64,000 nt of DNA from Podaxis mareebaensis (lineage: Eukaryota; Basidiomycota; Agaricomycetes; Agaricales; Agaricaceae), in NCBI GenBank assembly GCA_018524725.1, contig JAEUWP010000264.1, positions 1 through 64,000 of the forward strand, read 5' to 3'. Made by a program: the position numbers and the translations under genes. Shown here piece by piece: positions 11,419 through 23,092 of the stretch. The notes beneath the pieces are model-generated. The model saw only the letters and a list, made by a program, of their open reading frames with translations, ran no database searches and had not been told where the DNA came from. Every line of letters begins with the position of its first letter. The first letter of the stretch is position 1.

Positions 11419-12563
11419 CGCGGCGGTCGGAAGTGTTGGCGAAGGTGGCGAGAAGCGAGAAGGAAGGGTATCTGAGCCTGTGAGGACGACTCAAGGGACT
11501 TGGGATGCTTGTTGAAGCAGCTTGGTCCTTTTTATCTTGCATCGGGAAGGGTTAAATTATCAGGCCTCCATTCGCGGGACAAAAGTATCCACATTGCGCA
11601 CAGCCTTGCAATGTGAGAACGCGCTTCTCTATTTCCGCAATATAATCAATGATTCTTTTCTTGTCTTGATAACAAGAAAGTTGGAATGGCGTCGACCCAA
11701 TAATAACCCGTTGTTGGAGTTGGCGGCTTGGAAGCAAGGCGTAAGACTTGGCAGACAATTTTCGAGGTGATCAACCCAATTAGTCAACTTCCCACGAACA
11801 TTTTCACCTGAGCTCTCCTCAAGTCTTGGAAATTGCGACTCGAGATTTTTGAAGTTCCTGCGCCTGGAGCCACCATTCGGGTTGAAACTTAGGTAAAGCA
11901 TGTTCTCGCTTGTCAATCCGCAGCCTCTTATCACTGATGCCTTGCTAGCTTTGCACTTTGTAAGCTTGTGAGAACACCCGAATTAGTGTGGCTGGCCACT
12001 CGAAACTCCGGAAACTTGAGAACTACCTACCGCATTTACTTACTCTAGTGAATTATTCCTGTTTGTGCCTCATTACACTGCACTGCCTGGTTCTATTCCT
12101 GTCCTTCGTCCATGCCTTTTTCATCGCCGGTAGACAACGAATACATCACATATCATCCGTTGTTGATATATTGATACTCGGCAGGTTGTGTGTTAGGTAT
12201 GGATCGCACACGGAGCGTGGTTTTGGCGTGCTGTCTTGTCACCGACCGCAAGTGAGATATTCACATTCATGGGGCTGCAAGGCTGCGGGGATTATGGATT
12301 GTTCACATTTGAGGCTTACTAGGAGCTTGGACTTGACTTAAACCTCGTCTATGGTGTTTCCACGAACACGCGGACTCGATTGTTCTCTGATATATGCTAT
12401 TATCCAAACGATGCCATACAGGTGACTATTGCAGACACGATATTTCTTATATCCTATATCCGACTTCAGTGGGGATAGGGATTTCCTTGCTTACAGGCGG
12501 TATCAAGAAAAAACATACGTAGAAGAGTATGATGTATGGAATTCAATGACTAGAAAATATTGT
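11419..12563. other. intergenic, no supported gene
   Basis: About 1.1 kb with only short frames (101 codons minus at 11629-11934, 117 codons plus at 11988-12341). Neither has recognisable domains or splice signals. Confidence 0.5.
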
Positions 12564-13420
12564 CTAAACAAACTCCTCTGACCCCATGACTAGGTCCAAG
12601 AACTCCAAGACGTGTTCCCATGACTCTATTTGTCTCTTCCCCTCCTCTACTAGTTCCTTTACCATAATCTTAACGTCCTCCAACATCTCAACCCGAGGGC
12701 GCCTACTACGACTCATCCGAGAGGAACCCACAGCTGCCCTTCTAGTTCCCAACGAATTGTTCGACCCGTCCCACACACATCGGGTGTGGTGTCTCGAGCA
12801 TTGGGTGCATGTGCGCCTCTTGGACTTGGTCCCTGCCCTACTACCTGTGTCCCCAAATGCACCTTCGGCGTTCCGCGGTACCACTTCGCATGCGAGTCCT
12901 CTTTCCCGGCAGTTGAGGCAGCGCTCGCCCGTTTCGGGGACATGGGATCTCTGGAAATATTGGGCCGAGTTTGACCTCAGTCGCCTCTTGGGTGACTCCG
13001 CTCCCGCTGGCTCCGTGTTCACATGTGCGGGTGCCGGAGGTGTGGACATGCCACTGAGGGCGGCCAATAGACCCGGTAGAAGTTCTCTGAGGGAACTCTC
13101 GAATTCCGGATCCATTTCCTCCTCTTCGCTGTCGGTGCTATCCTCCCGCGAGAGCCTTGTAGAGTAGTAATAAATAAAGGTACTTCGAACAAGATTAGCT
13201 ATGAGCAACTTACTCGGTGTCGAAACCAATGTCGTCGTCGTCCAGGGTTAGGTCAATGATTTCCGTCGGTTCGAGTTTAGTTTTTTCGCTCGCCTGGTCT
13301 TTAGTGCGGGTGCTGAATCGGAATGTTGTCAGACAATCCAAGGTAGGATTACTGTCCCGCTCTGCAAAAGACTTACACAAAGTTGTTGACATCTGCGTTC
13401 TTGGACTTAGTTGAGCTCAT
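12564..13420 (-). CDS. Zn2Cys6-like nuclear protein with SUMO-interacting motif
   Basis: A protein of 244 residues from three exons; the two phase-2 introns join VNNF-V-TRTKD and GFDTE-LSRED. Residues 32-42 read EIIDLTLDDDD, a textbook SUMO-interacting motif followed by acid residues. The middle carries two half-clusters, CLNCRERGLAC and CTQCSRHHTRC, each C-x2-C-x6-C as in Zn2Cys6 DNA-binding domains. They are separated by about 26 residues, much longer than the usual 5-12, with a basic stretch (KSKRR) in between. The C-terminus (EMLEDVKIMVKELVEEGKRQ) is predicted helical. Proteins of this size and pattern are frequent in mushrooms and poorly characterised. A nuclear regulatory role is inference. 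Confidence 0.7.
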
Positions 13421-16400
13421 GGTGTGGGTGATTGAAAGAGCTTTGAAATTACAATTATTGGTGACGTTTCCAATGTTTTTACTTCTCACCCGGAATGGAG
13501 TTTTCTCGAATCGTAGCATGGAAGCTGCCATGATAAGCTCAAGGTTAGAGTCTCTCCTTCGATCCTGGCCCATCAGTTCCAGGTTATCCACTTGGCTGAA
13601 AATCTTCTTGTCCGGAGAACAATGACAACGCGAGATAACTCAACCAAGGCAACTACCGGGACTACCACAGAATACCTGGAAAGAACTGGGCAAATGCGCT
13701 TTGCAAATCCCAGCTGAACAAGGTATTGTGTGGTTAACGTTGCTAAACGGTGTCAATTTTGTACAACCCATTATGGGGCGTTCATGATTCAGGAATATAT
13801 GACGAGTCTGGGTAACACGCGCGGCAGGTCTTCCGACTCCACAACGTTTAAAGATGAAACAAGCTTAATCATGTTACTACACCGTTCATGGCACCATTAA
13901 TCTCCCGCGTGATGTACAAATCGATCTTCGTTTGGAACCATAGAAGCTACAAATTTGAATTAGCCGAAACATCCGCAACCTCAACCTCCCGCATAGTCCA
14001 GTGCGAGCCACAAGGATGAATCTCTCCAGCTATAAACAGGGGGACAGATTTATGATTGGCCGGTAGCATATCGATAACGGGCAAAAGCTCTCAAAGGAAT
14101 ATATAAACTCCCACATGCCAAGGTTGAGCTGTCTGACTCTATCTAGCTCGTCAATGGTCATGCCTCTATAGGGTGGAGACAAAGACAGCGAAGCAGATCG
14201 ACGCGACTTCTGATCCTTGCCGAGATGTCGAAGGCGACGTGAGTAGCTTCAGTAGCGAGGCCTATCATCATAGAGTATCACTAGCACTGGCATTTCAACC
14301 GCTTCCGCGGGCCATAATCCTTAAGCTTGATGAGTGTGAATTTCAATACGAGGTCACCAAGGGAGACCTTCCCATCGCGTCTTATGCGGGATAGCCTAGC
14401 AATTGCAATGTCACTATCTCCATTCCTCAATCTCGGTCCCGCCTAGTAGGACTCCTCGGGATATCGGTAGACTAAAGGTCAGGTTATAGGTTTGTCCTGT
14501 GGCGCATAACGAGCTAGAGCCTGAGTGATAGCACATTGTGTGGACTTGGTAGGAGGTGAGGAGTATCTGCTTGCTGGATCACGGGTCCGGGGGTCTGTAT
14601 GGCCGTGTTCTACTGAGTTGGAGAATAGTTTAAGAGAGCAAGCCACGTAGAAAGAGCCCACGGTTCCTTCTATCTCCTCGTACTTGTTTGCCCTTCGAAG
14701 AAATGCCGTAATGACCCTGCTCAACACATCGCACCAGACGTGCTTCCATCTGATTCTTGAAATCGAAGTAAAAGGAATTGATCCATCTAAGTCACCATCG
14801 GAGCCAATATAGTTGCCCGGATAGTTGAAACCCACCCTCCGGGAAGGTGCGCCCCAACACTGAGAGTTCGCAGCACATACGTAGCATGATGCCAGATGGA
14901 TGAACCCCCCAAGACTTCCATCAGACATGACAAATTGTTGAATTCGACGATGGCCGCGCACGAGCCTATGAACATCGTGACTTCAATCGCACCGGGACAC
15001 AAAAACAACGAATACAGGCATGAGTGGAGGTAAGTTGGTCCCTGCCTTCGGCCCGGGGTCGACTGATCGAAATGATCAAGAAAACTCCCACAGGTAGAGT
15101 GACGTCATATGCATGATCCCTTGAAATTCCCTACCCAGGGGTTCCTTCAAGCTGCCAATGCTCAACGTCAACCTTCGTATTCGGGATGTAAGCCTTTGCC
15201 TGCGGAATGTTCCTTCTCACTCTCAGGACGCCAAGATGGCACCAACTCTTAAATCATCCGCGTCTTCCGGCCTGCTACGGCTCCACACAGGCAATTGCTC
15301 CTGCATTTCGCGATTGGGCTGCGGACTCATCGTTGAACTACATAGAAGTGTGGATACAGGGTACGTAGTCGCGTCAAGAAATTTTTGTGTACCACGAGTT
15401 ACTTCACCCCTGGTATCCGCCATTCAGCAAGACAGAGGCAACTCAGGAATACTTGTGATATGTAACCCATTTACTTAGTCAACTGCCAATCTTTACGCAG
15501 TCGGAACTAGTCAAACATTTCGCTGGAGGTCCGGTTCCACAAATTCAAGTGCTCAGAAGTCAAGCTAGTTGCGTACAATACGATCAAGATCCTTCCCTTC
15601 CCTAATGACGCATAGCCGCTTTAGTGTGCCATAAGATGTATTGGCGTATTTGAACAAGGGCCAGCCCTGCGCCAACAACTACGGGTTGCCTAGAATCCAG
15701 TGTCCACCGTTGGCGTGAGTCATCCAGGAGTATCCATTGATCTACCACCAACACCACTCACGTTCCTCCTAACATTCACTTGGAAAGCCACCATCCAAAT
15801 CGGAACGTTACCCCGAAACAAATGTAGAGCCCCCCTCCGAAACAACAAACCCGAGGCCTGGTGCATGATGATCTGTCGGAACTGTCGGAAGTTTTAGTTT
15901 TGGGAACAAGGACAAATGCTAGCTAGGTCTAATATGTGTTTAGCACCCCCCGATGACGTTGTTCCTTCTTCCTGTAACACACATCCGCGGTCCTCACTCA
16001 GGCTCCCGATCCCAAACCCATTACTCATAGAACGTTCTCGCCCTCGACTCACTCCAAGACTCACTATTTGGTATGAATACTCACCGCCCCAAGAGGGGCT
16101 ATCTTTGCTTGATGTCACTTTTACCTCTCGAGCTCGAACCGGCCACCTCTGAGGTTATAACTTACCAATAGCACTGGGCCTTGTCAAGACCGACACCTGG
16201 AGCGTTAAATTAAGCTCTAGTTCTTGAGAGTTCTCTAGACCTCGGTAACACCTTGACGTCAATGACCACATTCACAGCTTATTCAGTCATTCAGACTGAA
16301 GATCCGAAGGATCACGCGCGATCATTACGGAACCTCGAGAACATCCACAAAAACGGTGAAATGTCATTTAAATATCGATAACTACATGCAAACAGAACAA

Positions 16401-16744
16401 GAGACATGTTACAGATGCGGGATATACCAGGAAACCAGAGACCACTAAGCAACGACAATGCGAGTACAGATTACAAACTAGTCCACAATATCATAACCGG
16501 AAATGTACATGTGTAGATGTGAATGATGAGACGATGCTGAATGATGTAGTATGTGCATGTTGCATGAAAACATGCGTGCATGCTTTCTTTTCAACGTCCT
16601 TGGCGTAGGTATATGTGAGTCGTGAAGGTTCATCATATGTCTTAGCTTCATGAAGCTAATGAAAAGGGGGAGAGGGGGAGATGCATCGAAGAAAAAAAAG
16701 AATAAAAGGGTTTCCATAGAAATGGGAACAAGAAAAACTCGCCA
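13421..16744. other. 3.3 kb gene-poor stretch
   Basis: No supported gene, RNA or terminal repeat. The best open frames (minus 14479-14961, 160 codons; minus 14787-15008; plus 15158-15478) show no domain, compositional bias or splice-consistent extension. I cannot exclude a decayed mobile element or a long non-coding transcript. Confidence 0.45.
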
Positions 16745-18194
16745 CTAGCAATTTCGTCTGGCCAGATCATAATCTTTGCCTTTCCTTCTCAACGCTTCAA
16801 GGTATGTTAATGGCGAGGGCGAACATGGCGATTTTAACGGTGAAAGGTTCCTCGGCGCTCGGATAGGTGTCGTAGGCTCCGACACTGACATCGGTCCACG
16901 AATCACACCCACGCCCACACCCATTACACCCATAGGAGCTGTCAGCAAGGGCGATGAGATATCGTGACGGATACGTGGTGTTGGGGTCAGAGGAATGTTT
17001 CCACCAAGTTTCATGCGGAAGTACCCAGCGAAAGTGACGACGATCCAGTCTTCCTTTTCAAGCCCACCTGGGAGGATCTCAAGGAAACCTCGACGACTTC
17101 GGGAAATAATACCGAGTTTGGCTGGGCGGTAGCGCGCGATGGGCGTGGGTATAGGTTGGGTGTCGTGGATAAGGACCGGGCACGAGGCGAGGGAGATCCA
17201 TTTGTAAGAAAGGTTGTCGGGGCCTTTAAAAGACCATGTTCTATGAAGAATGGGTTTAGCTCGAGGAACGGATCCAGGGTGAAAAAGATACGTACGGGTC
17301 TGGAATGAATTCTTCGTCATCGTCACAATTGAATTCATCCACTGACGTCGTCGATGGAGAGGTTGGGCTCGATTCCTCCTTTCTCTTCTGCGACTCGAGG
17401 CAAAAATCACGAAAGGCCTCAAGCGCAGTACCTGCGTCGGTCCGTTGTAACAATGTGCGTGACCCTAGCGCAGAAGTCGAGGGATGAGGGATAGGATTTG
17501 CCCTAGAAGCCCTCGTAGGGACAGCAGGCGCACAAATCTCTATTCCTGCATGGCACAGCTGGACTCTGGTCCCAACATCGTCACCACAGTAATCGATCCT
17601 ACCCACCTCGATCTCTGTATTACCACAGCTACGTTGGTGGCGCTCGAGGCGCCTTATGATTGTGACAGGAACAGAGGGTGAAGTAGGACTTGCGGAGGAT
17701 GAGGGTGTAGGTGGTCTGTGCGCGTGTGCATGGGGAAGGACAGGAGAAGGGTGGGGAGAAGATGGGTCTGGATGTTGGTGGTGGTCGTGTGAGTGAGGAT
17801 TAGAGTGGATGCGGGTTATGGGGATTGCGGGGTGGATTGTTGTGGGTGGTTGGCGGTGTTTTGGCTTGGGCGACGGGGGAGTGGTGGAGAGAGCGCTGGT
17901 GAACTGGCGCGGAAGTGATTTGACTTCTGGCACAAAGGAGGACGGTGATGTTGGAGGATGAGGTGATGTTGGAGGATGAGACGATGTTGAAGATGCGGAT
18001 GCGGAGGTTACACCAGAAACAACAGAAAAGTCGGACCAGGACGAGGAGGACGAAGCGGGAGAACGTGACACGGGGAAGGCATCGTCGGGCGGGGAAGCAG
18101 GGTCGACGGAGGTGGTAATGGAGTAGAGAGGTTCGCCGTCAGCAGAGACAAGGAGAGAGTCCAGAGGGTCGTTGTGGACTAGAAAGAGTTGCAT
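16745..18194 (-). CDS. DUF6593 protein with long disordered insertion, paralog 6
   Basis: A protein of 464 residues from exons 17296-18194 and 16745-17240, joined by a phase-2 intron with donor GTACGT. The ends are a normal DUF6593 domain: MQLFLVHNDPLDSLLVS and GEPLYSITTS at the start, VTIIRRLERH and EIEVGRID in the middle, then SFKGPDNLSYKWISL and EKEDWIVVTFAGYF. Inserted after the second strand are about 150 residues of Ser, Pro and His-rich low-complexity sequence. A second loop rich in acid and Ser residues precedes the intron, and a Pro/Arg tail of about 70 residues follows the domain. Unlike the other copies there is no second intron. The ATG at 18194 is used; an upstream GTG frame is ignored. 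Function unknown; the insertions suggest a scaffold or regulated form. Confidence 0.8.
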
Positions 18195-20583
18195 CGAAAC
18201 ACTGCGCACAACCCGCGAGTATTCGTGTACACATATATTGTTGCCTCATGATTATGTAACTACCAATGACGCATTAAGGGCCAACCCCGCTTCACCCAGG
18301 CCGGCCCTGGTCTATCCCACTTAATGTCCCGAGCACAGCATATCTCCTCTGCTGTTGCCTGCTACACAATATCACCAACAACATTACGAGCTATCTTCCA
18401 CATCTATCATGATCTGTTGGGTGAAAGAAAAAACACCATCAATACCTCTGAGACAGCCCCCTTTCTCATCGCTTCGCTTTTCACAGCCGGTGGTAAGGGT
18501 CCTGACCCTACCCTGTCGCCTGCGTCGTCATACATCACTCTGTACTCGGCTAACATAGACGATAATCTTGTAGCTTCTACGATCCCACATCATGACGCCT
18601 TGTTTCCTCGGCGCTGCTTCCCTCAATTTTCAACAACAGCAATCAACGAAAAAGGAATCCCGTCGAACGGCGCTTCCCCATTTCTGAAACACGAGTCCAC
18701 ACAACTTCCTCGGGACAATTTGACTCTTTATCTCTGAGACCATGACGCCGGACCTTCAGGCGACGATTCGCGTATCCAAGTTCCTGTCGTCATTCCGATC
18801 ACCGTGACTCGTCGTTGTCAGAGCAGAGCGTGCTGAACGGATGGGCCCCCGACTCCGTCATGAACGCAAACTGTTCATGTTCTAGCATTATGAAGCTGCG
18901 TATTGACTCCATGAGTGACGAACATGACATGAGCATCTCACCAAGCTGATCAAGAAAATTACTGCGACTCTTTCTCTCTGACTCATGGATATGCTAATGA
19001 GGTATGACTAGCCCGTTCTGTAGTCCACTATCTCACAGAATGTTCTACACTTATCGGTACTGGCCGATGAACTTACTGCCGATGAAATAAGATAAACAGC
19101 CCTCGAAGGCATGACGAAATCCATAATGGTCGAGTCGCCAAGCATTATGCAGAATCTCATACATACCTGCAACAACGTCAGACTAGACCGCATCACCAAT
19201 CCCGAGTACAAATCCATCTCGCAGTCATACGATCCTAGTCGACGGGCGAAAAGGACTTCTGCTTCTCCTCGCCAAGGGTCCCCCAAAATGCCAGCCTAAC
19301 AGCATTGTAAAGTTAAATCAAACCTCACTGCACGCGCATCACAGCTTCTGAAGCTCATCACTCGGGGAGTAGATCAAATATTTGATCCAGCCTACACCAA
19401 TCTTCTCCACGCCGAGGATTATATATCTTCGGGAATCGAACTCACACCAACAAACATCACAGCTCGACGAGCCTGTGCGACTCTCCTGCGGGGATATCCA
19501 CAACTTGGTAACCATCTTTATCCAACAATGCAATCAAAGGTTTCGAAGTGGCCAGGCGCCCCATCATTCTTCGAGGCGGTGTGGTCTGGTTCTCTCCACC
19601 CCTACCCAAATACGGCCGACATGGGAGCCAAAATAAGGCGGCTCGATAGCCCGGCCAACGGAGCGCCTCCGCTCGAGCGTTTCATTGACGACGTAATGGC
19701 GGGCACGGGGAAAGGCTATGTCAGTTGGGGATAGAGCCGGTGGCGGAGGAGAGCAGTTGAAATGATATGCTCATGTAACTGAAGCAGTGCCGCTGTGTGC
19801 ATGACATATCATGCTCGAGACCAGCACCAAATAAGAAGCTCTAAGTTGAACGCACCAGATTTCTGGGTTGAGCCACGCGGACGTTCCCCACGTTAGCGAA
19901 GTTAACTTGAGTTGCGGTCCTGTGGGTAACCACGAGGGTGATCTAGCGCGACAAACAAAGTGAAAAAGGTACTTCGGCGAGGGTTCTTCAATGCTCTACT
20001 TCTTCACTGATAGCCTCGCGTTCACAGCCAGTCTTCGGCCCGAAACAAAATAAAAGCGAGATAGGCGGAAGTTCTTGAACTACTCGCGCGACACGCCCAG
20101 TTACAGCAATAATGTTGTATACCTATCATATCCGAATTTAGAGCCGACCTCCATTGGATAGCCGCTTTTCATTTGTAGGTGTGATAGCAAGCTTGGGGGC
20201 TGCAAAACTCGCCAGAAATGTGACACCCAAGGTCGCGCAACGGCGAGAACCAGACCGTGGCCCGTTTAAAGAGAAGCCTTTGCAGGTTTTGTTTTGGAAT
20301 CCATGTTCGCAGCTGAGTATCCTTTCACTGTTCAATTGGCCTATCGAGGCACATGTGTTATACATGTGCGCTTTCTTAGTGGTGTAAGGTGAGTGCGCTT
20401 GAGGGCTCACTCGAAGGTGACCTAAGCTAAGTCTTTAGGGGAATCATGAATGCGGTGCCATGAATGTACTTTTGGGAATGATGATAAGTCTATCTCGACC
20501 CCGACCGGTTTGATGCCGATCAACTTGGATTCGTAGACGACAAACTTTACACAACCTTCCTACATGTTTCGAACTAATTCTTG
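18195..20583. other. 2.4 kb gene-poor stretch
   Basis: Contains an isolated plus frame of 137 codons (18324-18737) and several shorter ones. None resembles a known family and none has splice-consistent continuation. No RNA gene or repeat was recognised. Confidence 0.45.
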
Positions 20584-21138
20584 TCATATCCTGGTGAAAG
20601 AAAAAATTTGGCTGGGGTTACCCGGCTCAAAGCTCTTCGCGACGATGAATACGATCTGGGCACAAATGACAAATGCCAACTCCATGAAGTGTCGGAACAA
20701 GATCGCAACCTACCTCGTCGGCCATCCTTTGCGAATCATCTGTGGAAATACTCCAGACATTATCCTTATTGTCTGGGTCACGGATACTATGAAAAGCATT
20801 AGGTTCCTTCGATGGTCGTTGATGGCTATTGACATCCACATGAATTCTTCATTAGAACCGGTAGGCTCTAAAATCCACTCGCATGGCCTCCCGCCAATCT
20901 CGGCGGCCAAAATGGCAACAATTTCATTTGAGCCGCCTTTTACGGCAGTTGGCGTACCCAAGGCTTTGAGATTGTAGCCTCCGTCTTTGCATTCGACCTC
21001 CCAGCGGGGGAGGCTGTAGTAGTTAGGGAGGGTCACAATCCTCTTCGGCAAAAGGGATAAATCCTCCACCGGGTGCCTCCCAACGAAGCGGTCCGTTTGA
21101 GGGCTCTTGATGGAGTACAGGCCGGATTCGAGAGACAT
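20584..21138 (-). CDS. I66 cospin-like serine protease inhibitor 2
   Basis: Beta-trefoil I66 inhibitor of 147 residues. Exons 20840-21138, 20714-20786 and 20584-20655 sum to exactly 148 codons. The N-terminal signature is clear: MSLESGLYSIKSP, RFVGRHPVEDLSLLPKRIV, then PCEWILEPTG. Exon 2 gives DPDNKDNVWSIS, and exon 3 gives the conserved final strand ending NPSQIFSFTRI. Family members are cytosolic inhibitors of trypsin-like proteases, some harmful to insects. Nothing here shows the target. It runs in the same direction as inhibitor 3, 974 bp away. Confidence 0.9.
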
Positions 21139-22112
21139 CAGAGTACTGAGATCATCCTTGCATATTGTAGAAGAATGGACGGAGACATTCTCTCGAGAAC
21201 TCCACGATTAACGGGGTGGATTCTTGCGCGGGTTGCTCGGCTCTGAGTTCCATGTATTGTATAGGATCCCGGCAAAGAAGAAGGTAGTATTCCAAGAGAA
21301 GTACCGCAACAATAGGTAAAGATTCCTTATGGTCAGGTGGCAGATATATCGGGGCTACAAGAAGGTCTCTAGGAATCTTGCTGACATTCATACATCGCAC
21401 GGTGGTCGTATCGATCCGTACCAATAACGCCGCTATTTCATGCTTCTTGGTGACCGCCAAGGACGGAGGAGCCTAGGAAGCGAATATGAAGCGGGCAATT
21501 TTCATGACTGACAGGATATCTTAGTAGCTTGTCAAAACCGTGATTATGGCCGAGGCAGATGTTGATGAGCGAGGACCTTCAGTGGGGAGGGGGCCACTTG
21601 CCAAGGAGCTGTTGATATACATCTCGGATAATGAGAATAAAGTCAGCAGTGGGGAGGATCATGTCAACACGCTGAGGACATTGTTGTGGCATATTCCCCT
21701 CCACCAACATTGCGGAACTTTTATTACGTGCGGGGTCGTGTCGCATTGAAGAACCTGAGTTAATCCTGTTGGACAGCTCTTCGACAGCTCTTATCGGCTT
21801 TTGTAGACAATGTCCCGAAATGTCGAAGTGGTAATCCCTCAACAGCTTCCTCACTTGATCTATAATTATTTACGATCTAGGGTCGGTGATCGTCACAACT
21901 TTGGCTTAAACCGACCCACATTGATTCCCTTGACTCTGTTCGTTCAGCCTCAACACTTGGACATTCCTGGAAACATACTGTCAACCCCTCGTGTCGCTGA
22001 GGCTGTTGGGAAGCTTGTATTCACCGGTTTCCGAAGAGCACGAGCGGTCACTCTTGGCGATATGTACGATCGTATTGAATCCTACAGTACTGACACTTGG
22101 CACTCCTTGGCT
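21139..22112. other. spacer between two I66 genes
   Basis: No supported gene. A minus frame of 102 codons (21152-21460) and a plus frame of 126 codons (21810-22190, overlapping the next gene's exon 3) show no family features. Confidence 0.45.
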
Positions 22113-22664
22113 CTATACCCGCTCGAACTTAAATGTCTCCCCATCCGCAGCGTCTGCGGGACGTTCAAGGAAAATCTGTCGGTGGTTTAAACATCATATT
22201 TATCAATAACACAAGAGCAAAGAGCACCGAAAAGATTACAACTGACCGGTGTTTCGATAAGAGCATTTGGGCGAACGTACCACACCAAATCCTTGTCTGT
22301 GCTGTCCACAATCCTGTTTCATACGCATTAGTGTGGATTAACTTGTCCATCAGTAGAGTCCTCGGACTGACGAAATCTGCTCCTCCCCGAGGTCCTTCAA
22401 GACCCACTGATACTCATCAGAGTTGTCGCTCGGGAGGGTGGACAACGTGCTACGGTCGGCAGGATTGGGCGAGACAACTGTGCCGTTGACCTTGAGGATG
22501 ACCTTCTCATTATCTATCCGTACAACCTCCCACACGACTTCAGGGTCGAAGGGTCGGGTTATGAGGACATCCTTATCTGCATTCCCCACAGGTTTTCCAA
22601 TGGAACGAATCCCCGTTTGTGTATCGACCACGATACGATACAGGCCACTCTGGACATGAGCCAT
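22113..22664 (-). CDS. I66 cospin-like serine protease inhibitor 3
   Basis: I66-type protein of 140 residues from exons 22372-22664, 22247-22313 and 22113-22175 (423 nt). Exon 1 has the trefoil start QSGLYRIVVDTQTG and the tryptophan strands VVWEVVRID and YQWVLKDLG. Exon 2 gives DSTDKDLVWYVRP and exon 3 the short terminal strand ETFKFERV. The phases (2, then 0) and exon sizes match inhibitors 1, 2 and 4, which is the main support for the later exons. It lacks the VEDxSLLPKRIV block of copies 2 and 4, so its inhibitory loop may differ. Confidence 0.8.
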
Positions 22665-23092
22665 TATTGAGAGTCAAGACGGAAAGCTTAAGGGTTAGTT
22701 AGAGTTGAGGGATGATTAAGACGGTTCGGAGTATTTGGAGGATCATTGTGGGTTCCGTATATATGCGTTGGTCTCATGTGCTAGTCGGGAATCAATTGTT
22801 CTGCTGTGATATACCATCTCCCGCTTCCTGCACCAGTTGCGTGCCAATGATGCAATCTCTTGCAAGGGCGAGGGTGGATATAGCACTTCTACGCTCGAGG
22901 AATGAGCAGTGTTATCGGGAAATATTTCACGGCTCTGATACAACGGAGACGAAGTATGTACTTAAATAGCCAACCGAGGGTTATGCCAACGTGACGGTGT
23001 GAGGGTTAATTCACGTGATTATGTTACTCGAAATTGGTTTGGAGCGTCATACCGTGTACGCGTTGGGAAGTGACCACAAGCATCACGGGCAC
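22665..23092. other. divergent intergenic region, no gene
   Basis: Shared upstream region of inhibitor 3 (minus) and the Rap1 gene (plus). No clear TATA box or other signal was recognised. Confidence 0.5.

Noticed and set aside
14479..14961. Minus-strand open frame of 160 codons
   Set aside because: Long but with no family features, and an overlapping frame (14787-15008) is equally open.
18324..18737. Plus-strand open frame of 137 codons
   Set aside because: No recognisable domain, promoter or splice extension; length is plausible by chance in GC-balanced DNA.
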